From NCBI RefSeq assembly GCF_000812665.2, contig NZ_CP014327.1:1951501-2015500 (forward strand): DNA of 64,000 nucleotides, given 5' to 3'. The first letter of the stretch is position 1. Each line of letters opens with the position of its first letter. Shown here piece after piece: positions 44,403 to 53,308 of this stretch. The notes below the pieces were generated by a model, which worked only from the letters and a program-made list of their open reading frames with translations, was not told the origin of the DNA and searched no databases. A program made the translations under genes and the position numbers. The DNA comes from Falsihalocynthiibacter arcticus. GTDB taxonomy: Bacteria > Pseudomonadota > Alphaproteobacteria > Rhodobacterales > Rhodobacteraceae.

Positions 44403-46388
44403 TTATTCTTTCTTCATTTTAATCTTCACGAACGGCACAATCAGTTCCTCTAACGCCATCCCTCCGTGAGCAACAATCTTGTTTCCTTTGGGCACAAACG
44501 CGCCTCGTCCACTTGCATATAGCGGCAGGAAGTCGGTCGGAAGCCCAGGTCCGCCGAACTGAAATGCATCAATCCCGGGCGGAACAGATGAGGCAAGGTC
44601 TTCGCTTCGATAGGCTCTGACTCGCTCACCCTTCAATTCGGATACAACACCCTGGCTGAGCCGTCCAATGCCCTCAGCATCAACGTTGCCGTGGTCAGCA
44701 GTCAGATAGATATGATACCCGTGCTTACTGAGCATGAGAAACAGCTTTTCGATGAAGCCGGTATCGCACCATTCGCGAATTTGGCCTGTGATCCCGCGTT
44801 TGCCGAGCATTGCTCCGTGGACGATTTCATCGATCATGTCTACTACCAGACCGGCCACTTTTGTCGTTGGCTTCGAGAGAGCCTCCTCTAGCGCCTCCAG
44901 TTGTTCGGATCGCTTGAGCCCTTTCTGAAAGATGACTTCGGTCTTTCGAAGCCCGTTCTCTTGCCAGAACTTTGTCCAGAGTGAAGGCTCTTGAGCAGTC
45001 GTGGCCATCGATTTCTGGAATTCTCGCGGTTTAAGTCCAGAAAAAAGCGCCTGACGAGAGATAGATGTCAGCGTTGGCAACCAGGCGAAACAGCCACCTT
45101 CCTCAGCGGAAAACTCGGGGGACCTGGCCGACAAGTCCTCCCTAATTTGGACCCACTGGTCTAGCGCAAGACCGTCAAACACTAAAAGGGCGATGCGCTC
45201 TTCCCCAGAGTCACGGCGCATGGCGAGATAACGCGGCACATGATGTACCATCACGGGTGCCTTCGCGACTGGCAGAGAAGGCAAATCCGCGAAGTGCTGA
45301 AATACCCAACCCTTTAGGCGTACGTCGGCTTCCTTCTGCAACGTTTGGACCTGCCGTTGCAGGCCGTCTGCATCCGCAGCTTTCAGCTCATTAAAGCGAT
45401 ATAAAAGCTCAGCCAGACGACGGGCCGCTTCCACCCAGTCTCGATGCGAAGCGCCGGTCGAAGGCAGATCTGTTGCGATCCGTTTCGCGCCTTCTGACAC
45501 CAAGTGGGTAAGTGCCTGGGGGTCATCGATCAGCCCCACTCTTATCCAATCGGGCAGATCGTCAGGTTGGATATGTGCCTCTATGGGCTGAAGGGTACCC
45601 TCGAGGAACATGGTGTCAATGATGACCCGCACATCTGGGTGATCGAATGGTACTATGGGCGTATTGCTTTCAGCTGGCTTTCCCTCGCTGCTCGGTGTCT
45701 CGACGCCATACCGCACAATGAAGCGGGACCACGCATCCTGAACTGTGCGAACCATAAAGGCTTTGGACTTAAGTAGTTCATCAATTGGCAAGGCATTAAG
45801 AGGCGTATCCCTTAAGACTGCTGCAACATGTTGTGCGAGAAGTTCGGGTAGCCCTGTACCACGATAGTGGAGCCGTAGAACTTCGCGCCAAAAATCCTCT
45901 GGCCTGCTCAGTAAATAAGGGCTGAGCCTAAAAATATGGGTAAGGATGAAATCTTTGGTCGCCCCCTCCCCAAGAGGCTGTGCCGCATGCTTTTTGCAAG
46001 CTTGAAACAAGGCATCATGGTGTTCGGAGTCGATTTTCCGGACAACACCATAGCTCAGCTTGGGGAAAAGATCAGCCAGGCTCAGATTAAGCGTGCGGGC
46101 TGATTTGATGTAGTCCCAGGGGAGTGAGTTGAGGTCTGTGCCGCGAAGTTGCAAGATCAGCGCCTTTGCCGTTCCTTCCCTGCCAGTATCCCATGCTGCC
46201 CGGTAGCGCTCTTCATACTCAGTCCTGAAAGAAACAGGGTCTTCGAAGGGCAGGACTTCAAATCCGCGTTCACGAAGGCCGTGCAAGATGCGTTCATCCA
46301 AAAGGAGGCCATCCGGATCAAGAGCGATCCAGAAGCGTGAAAGATCGGCAGGAAACTCCTGCAGGATGCGGTCGGTCCAAACACTCAT
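44403..46388 (-). CDS. pglZ: PglZ, BREX type 3 alkaline-phosphatase-fold protein
   Basis: A 661-residue protein, the hallmark of BREX systems. The C-terminal half has the metal-binding motifs of the alkaline phosphatase fold: RIALLVFDGLALDQW and HIYLTADHGNVDAEG, with GGMALEELIVPFVKIK at the very end. The first 330 residues are helical and serve assembly. PglZ proteins have been shown to have metal-dependent nuclease activity in other BREX types. The gene overlaps brxHII by 4 bp (ATGA) and precedes brxA by 1 bp, so all three are coupled. Confidence 0.88.
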   Translation of the reverse strand: MSVWTDRILQEFPADLSRFWIALDPDGLLLDERILHGLRERGFEVLPFEDPVSFRTEYEERYRAAWDTGREGTAKALILQLRGTDLNSLPWDYIKSARTLNLSLADLFPKLSYGVVRKIDSEHHDALFQACKKHAAQPLGEGATKDFILTHIFRLSPYLLSRPEDFWREVLRLHYRGTGLPELLAQHVAAVLRDTPLNALPIDELLKSKAFMVRTVQDAWSRFIVRYGVETPSSEGKPAESNTPIVPFDHPDVRVIIDTMFLEGTLQPIEAHIQPDDLPDWIRVGLIDDPQALTHLVSEGAKRIATDLPSTGASHRDWVEAARRLAELLYRFNELKAADADGLQRQVQTLQKEADVRLKGWVFQHFADLPSLPVAKAPVMVHHVPRYLAMRRDSGEERIALLVFDGLALDQWVQIREDLSARSPEFSAEEGGCFAWLPTLTSISRQALFSGLKPREFQKSMATTAQEPSLWTKFWQENGLRKTEVIFQKGLKRSEQLEALEEALSKPTTKVAGLVVDMIDEIVHGAMLGKRGITGQIREWCDTGFIEKLFLMLSKHGYHIYLTADHGNVDAEGIGRLSQGVVSELKGERVRAYRSEDLASSVPPGIDAFQFGGPGLPTDFLPLYASGRGAFVPKGNKIVAHGGMALEELIVPFVKIKMKKE

Positions 46389-49198
46389 TTCTCACCATCC
46401 GCTAACTCGCCAACGCGCAAAACGAGAAGTGCATGCAGATCTGGCGAATAGGATGCCGCTGCCTCTAGTTGCGCCATCCGCGCCTCATGCTCGCTCTGGA
46501 GACGTTTCCTGCGATAATCACGAACAGTTTGAAGCCCAACCCTTCCTATTGCTTGGTGGCGAGCTTCAAAAGCGTAGAGCGCGCGTCCGCGCTCTTCCTC
46601 AATTCTTGTCTTGTGCTCTGTCACAAGATCAGAGAACACGCGTTCACCTTGAGCGATGGCAGCGGATTTCGACCGCCTAAACCAGTCGTGTGAGTCTTGT
46701 GTTGCATCGGTTTCGATCTGTTCGACTTGTTCCGTGAGAAGGAGGTCCCAAATGCGCTTTGCTGTGGGTTGGAATGCACGACCCTCGTCATTGACGAACA
46801 CGGATAGGAAGCGGCGACGGCTGAAATCGTCAGCGGCTAGGCTGATTTCCCAAAGTGACCAGACACCTCTGACGCTCTCAGGAAGTCCAACTATGCGCAC
46901 GGCAGGTACAGGCTGACCAGAGATGCATCGAGGCAGATCCGCAATCAACGCTTGTGCCCGAGGGTCTTCAAGCGTCACCCATTCGATTTCAGGTCGATCT
47001 GCTGCGGTTCGCGCGTCAAAGCATACGGTGGCTGACTCGCTGCCATCGGCCCAACGTATCCGCCAGGCATCACCTTCTCTTGTAGCTTCTCCTCCACGAG
47101 CTGGCAGTCCAGTTGTAATTGCGCGCTCAAGCCAGAACTGAGCAGGATGGTCGCGCCACTTTCGCGCGTCATCCGCATCCAGATCGTGCCCGTCAGCTAA
47201 AAGATCGCTACTCTTCCGGCTTTCCGTCAGTGTGGTTCGAAGCTGAGTCAGGACTGCATCGCATTCGGTTTCGATCGAAGCAGGATCTTGAAGCCCCTGA
47301 ACGAAAAGCTCATCGAAGAGAGGCTCCGACTCGACCGAATCCATCACATCAGCAACTTTATCCACGCCAAACTCTTCGGCGATTATCGCAAGTTTGGCTT
47401 CGAGGACTTCTCGAACGCGATGCTCGACCGTGTCTTCGAGCACGAAATTAATTGCCCGCACAATATGAGGCTGACCTATACGATCCACGCGGCCAATGCG
47501 TTGCTCGACCCGCATAGGGTTCCACGGCATGTCGAAGTTGACGATGATATGGCAGAATTGGAGGTTGAGCCCTTCGCCGCCAGCGTCCGTGGAGACCAGA
47601 ATACGTACGTCCCCTGAAAATGCCCGCTGAGCCCGGCCACGTGCTTCCAGATCCATACTCCCATTGAGCGTCGTGACCGAGAAGCCCCTGCTTTCGAGGA
47701 ATTCCGCGAGCATAGCTTGTGTTGGAACGAACTCGGTGAAGACCAAGACCTTCAGTTCAGGATCGTTTTCTTCCTGCTGGATCTTGTAGATCTGTTCCAA
47801 GAGCGCTTCGGCTTTGGCATCAGTTCCCTGTGCCTCGGTTTCTTGCGCGAGAAATAGGAGTGCCTCTACGTCTTTTCGCTCATCGCCCAAAGCTTCAAAT
47901 GCCACGGCGACATCAATCTGATCATCACCCGTCAGCTCATGCCAATCTCCGACACCTTCCGTAGAAAACAGCTGCAATTGACGGTGATCATCATCCAGAG
48001 CAAGAAGCCGCCTTTCCAAGGTTGCACGGATGGCCGCAGTGCTAGATGTCACCAACCGCTGCATCAGGATCATCAGAAAGCCGATGTGTCTTTGCTTCGA
48101 TGCCATGGCCTGATTGTAGCCGTGACGAACGTATTCAGTGACTGCTTCGTACAAGCCTTGCTGCGCGCTGTGGCGATCCAGCCATGCAACTGCTTGTGTA
48201 CGTGTCACCCGGGGCTTGAACAAAGGTTTACCTTCGGCATCAATTGCCAATCGTTTTTCGGTTCGGACGACAAACGGACGCACACGATCACTGGAGATGC
48301 TATTTTCATCCGGAAAGGAGTCACGGTCGAGAAGTTGCATCAAGCGGTGGAACTGGTCGGTTTTCCCTTGGTGTGGCGTTGCCGAGAGAAGCAAGAGGTA
48401 TGGGGCCGCTTCAGCAAGTGCCGCGCCTAACTTATATCGCGCGACCTGATCAGTGCTCCCACCCATTCGGTGCGCCTCGTCGATGATCACGAGGTCCCAA
48501 GATGCTGAAATAAGGTCTTCGAAGCGTTCACGGTTATAGGTGCTCAGCTGCTCCGCACTCCAGCCACGCCGACCTTCAAGCGGCTTCACCGAATCCAGCG
48601 AACAAATCGCCTGATCGTGCAGCCGCCAAAGATTTTCCTCATCATCGCGAAATTGCCGATATGCGGAAAACTCGGACGGCTCGATGAATTGGAAATTCTC
48701 ACCAAAGTGAAGGCGCATTTCGGCCTGCCATTGCCGCACCAACCCTTTGGGTGCCACGACAAGGATCCGCTTCGCCATACCGCGAAGCTTGAGCTCGCGC
48801 AGGATCAGCCCGGCCTCGATGGTCTTGCCAAGCCCGACTTCATCCGCCAGCAGATAGCGGATCCGGTCCCGGCTCATGGCGCGGTTCAGTGCGTAAAGCT
48901 GGTGCGGCAGTGGCACGACGCTCGATTGGATTGGTGCCAGAAGCAGGTTGTCCTCAAGCGCATCCAAGAGCTTTGCCGCAGCGGCAGTATGCAAAATCTG
49001 GTCGACCGTCGGCCGAACAGCATCGAGTGGTCCTAGATCACGCGACCGGGCACGGACGACTGCGTCTTTGCCCGGCAGCCAAACCCGATATGAAGTCTCG
49101 CCCCATATCTCCTCCCGGTCCACGACACGGCAGGGCGCGGCATGTCGCTTATGCCAGCACCATGTGCCAATGCCTTGCCCGCTGTCCGCATCTTTCAT
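46385..49198 (-). CDS. brxHII: BrxHII, SNF2-type helicase of BREX type 3
   Basis: A 937-residue SNF2/DEAD-box protein. Motif I is LADEVGLGKTIEAG (Lys125), motif II is IIDEAHRMGG (240-243), motif III reads LLSATPHQGKTDQFHRL, and the second RecA domain has RILVSTDAGGEGLNLQFCHIIVNFDMPWNPMRVEQRIGRVDRIGQ. The C-terminal 300 residues include coiled coils. In BREX type 3 the helicase lies between the methyltransferase and pglZ, as here, except that an SfsA-family gene intervenes. The start region (MKDADSGQGIGTWCWHKRH) is duplicated 800 bp upstream. Confidence 0.9.
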   Translation of the reverse strand: MKDADSGQGIGTWCWHKRHAAPCRVVDREEIWGETSYRVWLPGKDAVVRARSRDLGPLDAVRPTVDQILHTAAAAKLLDALEDNLLLAPIQSSVVPLPHQLYALNRAMSRDRIRYLLADEVGLGKTIEAGLILRELKLRGMAKRILVVAPKGLVRQWQAEMRLHFGENFQFIEPSEFSAYRQFRDDEENLWRLHDQAICSLDSVKPLEGRRGWSAEQLSTYNRERFEDLISASWDLVIIDEAHRMGGSTDQVARYKLGAALAEAAPYLLLLSATPHQGKTDQFHRLMQLLDRDSFPDENSISSDRVRPFVVRTEKRLAIDAEGKPLFKPRVTRTQAVAWLDRHSAQQGLYEAVTEYVRHGYNQAMASKQRHIGFLMILMQRLVTSSTAAIRATLERRLLALDDDHRQLQLFSTEGVGDWHELTGDDQIDVAVAFEALGDERKDVEALLFLAQETEAQGTDAKAEALLEQIYKIQQEENDPELKVLVFTEFVPTQAMLAEFLESRGFSVTTLNGSMDLEARGRAQRAFSGDVRILVSTDAGGEGLNLQFCHIIVNFDMPWNPMRVEQRIGRVDRIGQPHIVRAINFVLEDTVEHRVREVLEAKLAIIAEEFGVDKVADVMDSVESEPLFDELFVQGLQDPASIETECDAVLTQLRTTLTESRKSSDLLADGHDLDADDARKWRDHPAQFWLERAITTGLPARGGEATREGDAWRIRWADGSESATVCFDARTAADRPEIEWVTLEDPRAQALIADLPRCISGQPVPAVRIVGLPESVRGVWSLWEISLAADDFSRRRFLSVFVNDEGRAFQPTAKRIWDLLLTEQVEQIETDATQDSHDWFRRSKSAAIAQGERVFSDLVTEHKTRIEEERGRALYAFEARHQAIGRVGLQTVRDYRRKRLQSEHEARMAQLEAAASYSPDLHALLVLRVGELADGEK

Positions 49199-50041
49199 GT
49201 ATTTTTCTCCAAGCGGATTAGCGAATTATAGTGTAGTTCTATGACGTCATCTACTTTTGTATTGTACGGCAGAATTTTTGGCTTTCCAAAGCCCTCAGGG
49301 TGGACCGAAACGCCCAAGACGATCACTTCAACGCCTGCTGCAATTGCAGCCTCGAAAGCTTGATAATAAGCAGGATCACGCGATGCGCTCACCTCAAAAC
49401 TTCGAGCGTCGTTGCGTTGCACGAGAAATAGCAGGACTGCACGATGCCCAGCAGAAGCCTTGCGCGTGAGAGATTTAAGCTGTTTTACGCCTCTAGGCGT
49501 TGGGGAGTCAGGATAGCGAGCCACGCCATTCTCCACGACATTAGAACTTTTTACTTCTACGAGGCATTCACCAGTTGGGCCTGATATGATAAAATCCACC
49601 CGAACACCTGGCTCGATGACATGTTCGCGGAAAACAATGCAATATTCTTTAAGAATCGGGATCAACCGCAACCTTAGAGCTTCTTCCACAATCCGATTGG
49701 AAAGGTGAGTGTCTGTCCCAACCCAAAGCCCATTGGTCTCAATTGCCCGCCAAGTGAAACGCCTCTTTCGTTTTAAGTCCCCACTCTCCCAAATAAGCGC
49801 ACGCGACCTACAACTGAAGTCACTGGCCATTGCGCCGGAGTTTGCGCAATAGACAAGCTCTTGGGTGCCGTCTGCCAACTCCATTAACGCGAGAAATCGC
49901 TGCGTCCTCCGCAAAAAGGTTGCGTTATGTTGCGGCTGGGGAAATGCCATAAAGACCGTATTGGAACTCATTCATTCGACCACACGGCATGTCGCTCATG
50001 CCAGCACCGTTCACCGATGTCGTGTCCGCTATCTACATGCG
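49138..50041 (-). repeat. Direct repeat: duplicated 5' end of brxHII flanking the nuclease gene
   Basis: Copy 1 at 49138-49198 is the start of brxHII. Copy 2 at 49985-50041 lies directly after the pglXI stop and is about three quarters identical by eye, with shared words such as GTGCTGGCAT and AGCGACATGCCG. In copy 2 the ATG is followed at once by TAG, so it is dead. The feature span covers both copies and the nuclease gene between them. Confidence 0.75.
49195..49971 (-). CDS. SfsA-family nuclease embedded in the BREX operon
   Basis: A 258-residue protein. The N-terminal part has VYCANSGAMASDFSCRSRALIWESGDLKRKRRFTW, an OB-fold like that of SfsA; the C-terminal part is a PD-(D/E)XK nuclease with Asp126 in VRVDFIISG, Glu139-x-Lys141 in CLVEVKSSNVVENGVARYPDSPTPRG. 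SfsA proteins are DNA/RNA-binding and are predicted nucleases. The stop overlaps the brxHII ATG by 4 bp, so it is coupled to the helicase. It is not a standard member of BREX type 3 as I know it. A vestigial copy of the brxHII start lies just upstream, so the gene was inserted here. No good ribosome site precedes either start. Confidence 0.8.
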   Translation of the reverse strand: MSSNTVFMAFPQPQHNATFLRRTQRFLALMELADGTQELVYCANSGAMASDFSCRSRALIWESGDLKRKRRFTWRAIETNGLWVGTDTHLSNRIVEEALRLRLIPILKEYCIVFREHVIEPGVRVDFIISGPTGECLVEVKSSNVVENGVARYPDSPTPRGVKQLKSLTRKASAGHRAVLLFLVQRNDARSFEVSASRDPAYYQAFEAAIAAGVEVIVLGVSVHPEGFGKPKILPYNTKVDDVIELHYNSLIRLEKNT

Positions 50042-52810
50042 TCAATCATTGGCCTCCATGCGAGTTAGCGCTTGATCGTACCAAAGCAGCAGCTTTTCAT
50101 CTTCCTGCAGCGTCTGATCTGGCAGCTTCTCGGCTATGCCGATTATCGTCTTGTAGTCTTTCACTGCCCACGCCGTTCTGAACCCTGTTCTGAGTACCTC
50201 GAGACGGGACTCTTTCAGCTGACGTTTGGTCGCCGACTTGTAGGTTTCGAACTCCTTCAGTAGCGACCGCTCACGCTTTTGTTCGAGATCCTTCGCCTTG
50301 TTCGGATCGGGAACGAACCAGCGGTCCTTTGCCTTCGCCTTCAGGCGCGGATCTTCCTTCTCCAGACCACGGAGGTCTTTGAAATTAGTCGACAGATAGC
50401 TGTGGATCTGACTCGGCACTTCGCCGTTGCTGTCGAAACGTAAGAAATTGTCGTCAAGCAGATGAGATAGTTCGGGCTTTGCCTCATGCTTCTTCCAGCC
50501 AGCCCCAACTTGGGTCGTGAATTCTGGGTGCACCTCTTGATAGCTCGATGGGCGCTTACGTAGGAAGTCTGTTAGCCAGTCGATCGCCGATCGTTCATCA
50601 GAGACGAACAATTCCATCTGGGGTGCTTGGGCAGCCTGCGCGCGCTTTTTGTCGTATTCAGGGATCTGATCAGAAAGAAATACCATACCATCCCGTTGCG
50701 GAAAGCGGTTGCGAAGCCCATCAAGAAATTCCTCGGTTGACAGAGGCACAGGAACGTCGTGGCGCACAAACCATGCAACCATTCGGTCATAGACGCGTCG
50801 CGGATCTCGTTCCAATACAAATTCTAGAAGACCGTTTTTGGACTTAATAACGGAAAGTTGCCGAAGGTGGGTCTGGACAAAATCCCATGCCGACTCTGGT
50901 GCTGCACCACGTTGGACCAACCGCTTCTCCAGTTCGCCGTCAGGTTTATAAGCCGAAATTACAAGATCCTGCTTTACAACATTCGGCGAAGTCACTTGCT
51001 GAAAACTCCCCAGTTTTTTGTCAAGAGCCGTAACTTCAGCCACGACGAAACCTACCTGCTGAAGGGCAACCTGAATTGCATTCCAAACAGCTGCCTTACT
51101 GTTTGAGAAAACAATCGTTATCCAACGGCCTGATTTTAGAACACGATGATACTCGGAGAAGCAGGAATGCATAAGGTGTTGGTACTCGACAACTCCCTTG
51201 TTTCTGACCCGATCTATAATAGCCTCTGGACCAGCGTTAGTTGTTACTCGATGCCAAGACTCGATTAAAAAGTTCAGGTCGGCATAGTAAATGTTTTCAC
51301 CAAAAGGTGGATCAGTAAAAATGTAGTCGATTGATTCATCTGGAATCGCTAAATTTGACGCATCTCCAGTTGAGACAATCGCGTTGCCAGACCTTGGTGT
51401 GAATTTGGAAAAAACACGTGCGATCCTATCAGAGCGTGCACCGATTGAATAAGTCGGTGAGTTCTCACATATCTGAGATGGAACGTAAAATACGCCAGGC
51501 AAATATTTATTAACCTGCTTGAAACCTTGCGGCTGATATCTATTAAGTACCGACATTGTCCAAATTGCTTGTTCAACATAATATCGCAGAGCAAGTCGAG
51601 TACGTTTATCTCTACAAGCTTCGGCTTCACGCCAAAGATATGTCAAAGTCTGTGCAGCGCGGGGCAAAAACATGTGATGGATTGCAGTTGTGTTGGTAGT
51701 CTTCATCCTTCCAACCCTAATCATTTGGCAATCGGGCAACGATGCTAATGGCATTTCTGGCGGCAACGGCATTTCTGCAATTTTCCGGATCTTTTCAAAA
51801 TCATCGCTGTCCGGTTTTTTTGTGTAAACTTGCTTGCCAACTTTGTAACTTATGAGCGTTGGAACTCTTTTTGGTTTGGTGTTTAATTGGCCACTAGCTG
51901 GATCAACGAAGGCCTCGAAAGCGAGATCCAGCGTCTCTTTTTTCGCGAGAGCGCCGCAATGTGGGCACTCAAGTTTCTTATCGGCTCGAGACTTGCCTTC
52001 ATCCATTGCCGCTTCAGTGAAAACGATCTCACCAGAACATGCCTCACAGGAGAATAATTCGCTCCAAATTGTAAACTCTATTTGACCAATCGACTGTCCA
52101 TCTGAATGCAGAGTTTCGTACATCCAGCCGATATCTAAACTTAGCTTTTCGAAAATTTCTTTCGACCGATCGAGGAAATCATGAACATCGAAAGGAATAT
52201 TGTTATTCGATGAAATAAATGTGGCCGCCGGTGACAAATCAGACAGCAAAACCCGCCTAGAACCCCATTCAGGAGCCTTCAGCCCCTGCTTCTTCCAATC
52301 CGCTTCAAGCGACTGCTTGAATTCTGAACTCGGGCAACCGCACCACTGCGCCGCGATGCCGGTCATACCTGATCCTGAAAAGGCATCCAAAATGATATCG
52401 TTTGGGTTTGTATAATGAAGTATCGAAGGTACGATTGCTAAATGTGGCACTTTTGTATGATACGTGTGAGCCTGGTATAACGGATCAGACTTCCCAACCG
52501 ACACATCTACAGCCATCGGCTGGCGAAGATAATCGTTTCCTGATTCTTGATCATGTGCCCCGTGCTCAATAAAATCACGCAGCCAAGGATTGGGACACGC
52601 GGTATAGAAAGGCGGATCAGACATCTCCAAAATATCCTCATCGCGCGCATTGGGGAATCCAGGAGACGATCTGAACTCAGCGTCATTAAGCCAGACCTGC
52701 AATTCCGCTAGAAAATACTTTCGTCTTTCTTGATCGCTTGAAAACTGACGCCCCAACACTTCAACCGGGCCTGGTTGCACAGATTCATTTAACTGAAAAA
52801 GGTTCTGCAT
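50042..52810 (-). CDS. pglXI: PglXI, BREX type 3 DNA adenine methyltransferase
   Basis: I use the ATG at 52810 (MQNLFQLNES), with AGGAAAAC upstream; an in-frame extension to 52939 has no such site. The 922 residues contain SAM motif I NDIILDAFSGSGMTG at about 137-151, catalytic motif DYIFTDPPFGENIYYADLNF, and a zinc ribbon with two CxxC pairs (FSCEAC, LECPHC). An extra SDPPFYT occurs near residue 64. The layout fits amino-methyltransferases that protect host DNA by N6-adenine methylation; in BREX it marks self DNA at non-palindromic sites. It precedes the nuclease gene by 70 bp and follows a small unknown gene. Confidence 0.88.
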   Translation of the reverse strand: MQNLFQLNESVQPGPVEVLGRQFSSDQERRKYFLAELQVWLNDAEFRSSPGFPNARDEDILEMSDPPFYTACPNPWLRDFIEHGAHDQESGNDYLRQPMAVDVSVGKSDPLYQAHTYHTKVPHLAIVPSILHYTNPNDIILDAFSGSGMTGIAAQWCGCPSSEFKQSLEADWKKQGLKAPEWGSRRVLLSDLSPAATFISSNNNIPFDVHDFLDRSKEIFEKLSLDIGWMYETLHSDGQSIGQIEFTIWSELFSCEACSGEIVFTEAAMDEGKSRADKKLECPHCGALAKKETLDLAFEAFVDPASGQLNTKPKRVPTLISYKVGKQVYTKKPDSDDFEKIRKIAEMPLPPEMPLASLPDCQMIRVGRMKTTNTTAIHHMFLPRAAQTLTYLWREAEACRDKRTRLALRYYVEQAIWTMSVLNRYQPQGFKQVNKYLPGVFYVPSQICENSPTYSIGARSDRIARVFSKFTPRSGNAIVSTGDASNLAIPDESIDYIFTDPPFGENIYYADLNFLIESWHRVTTNAGPEAIIDRVRNKGVVEYQHLMHSCFSEYHRVLKSGRWITIVFSNSKAAVWNAIQVALQQVGFVVAEVTALDKKLGSFQQVTSPNVVKQDLVISAYKPDGELEKRLVQRGAAPESAWDFVQTHLRQLSVIKSKNGLLEFVLERDPRRVYDRMVAWFVRHDVPVPLSTEEFLDGLRNRFPQRDGMVFLSDQIPEYDKKRAQAAQAPQMELFVSDERSAIDWLTDFLRKRPSSYQEVHPEFTTQVGAGWKKHEAKPELSHLLDDNFLRFDSNGEVPSQIHSYLSTNFKDLRGLEKEDPRLKAKAKDRWFVPDPNKAKDLEQKRERSLLKEFETYKSATKRQLKESRLEVLRTGFRTAWAVKDYKTIIGIAEKLPDQTLQEDEKLLLWYDQALTRMEAND

Positions 52811-52845
52811 GACGATTGTTTTCCTAGTAAACCTGTTTGTGAAAA

Positions 52846-53268
52846 TTACCAGTAACCATAACGGCGACCAGATGTTCCACCGGTCAAACCGGTAGAAGTG
52901 GATTTTGAAATTAGAGAGTGATGATCCGAAGAGGCGCAATCATGCACCTTGATCAAGTACACATATTTTTTTCCTATTAGCTTTTTTTCGAGATGGATAA
53001 CTCTTCCAGGGTATTTTTGCCCACCTTTGTCTTCAGTTATCAAGCCAAGCCTCCAGATATTTACCCTCTGACCGTATTCAGTCCCTCGATCTGCGAGAGG
53101 GCAATATGCTTTAACTTTCGAGTCATATGCGATGAAAACTTTGCCTGACTGCAATGAGTCAGCGTCAAAGAAACGGATCAGGTCGTCAGAAAACTCAATT
53201 TGATTGCGAGACCCGCCAGACATATCGCCAGCTTCGAGCCAAAGGTTATGTGCGGAACTAATAGTCAT
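52846..53268 (-). CDS. Unknown 140-residue gene between brxC and pglXI
   Basis: I start at the ATG at 53268 (MTISSAHNLWLEAGDMSGG), which has GAGGTG upstream, 41 bp after the brxC stop. The protein looks beta-rich: NQIEFSDDLIRFFDADSL, QRVNIWRLGLITEDKGGQKYPGRVIHLEKKLIGKKYVYLIKVHD, then a disordered Ser/Thr/Gly-rich tail ending GRRYGYW. I do not recognise the family. The central part looks like a small OB or SH3-type domain. It is not a standard BREX type 3 gene as I know it, but its place and spacing say it is made with the system. Confidence 0.65.
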   Translation of the reverse strand: MTISSAHNLWLEAGDMSGGSRNQIEFSDDLIRFFDADSLQSGKVFIAYDSKVKAYCPLADRGTEYGQRVNIWRLGLITEDKGGQKYPGRVIHLEKKLIGKKYVYLIKVHDCASSDHHSLISKSTSTGLTGGTSGRRYGYW

Positions 53269-53308
53269 TGAACACCTCAGTGGTAGGAAAGGAGAATTAA
53301 CATGTAGA

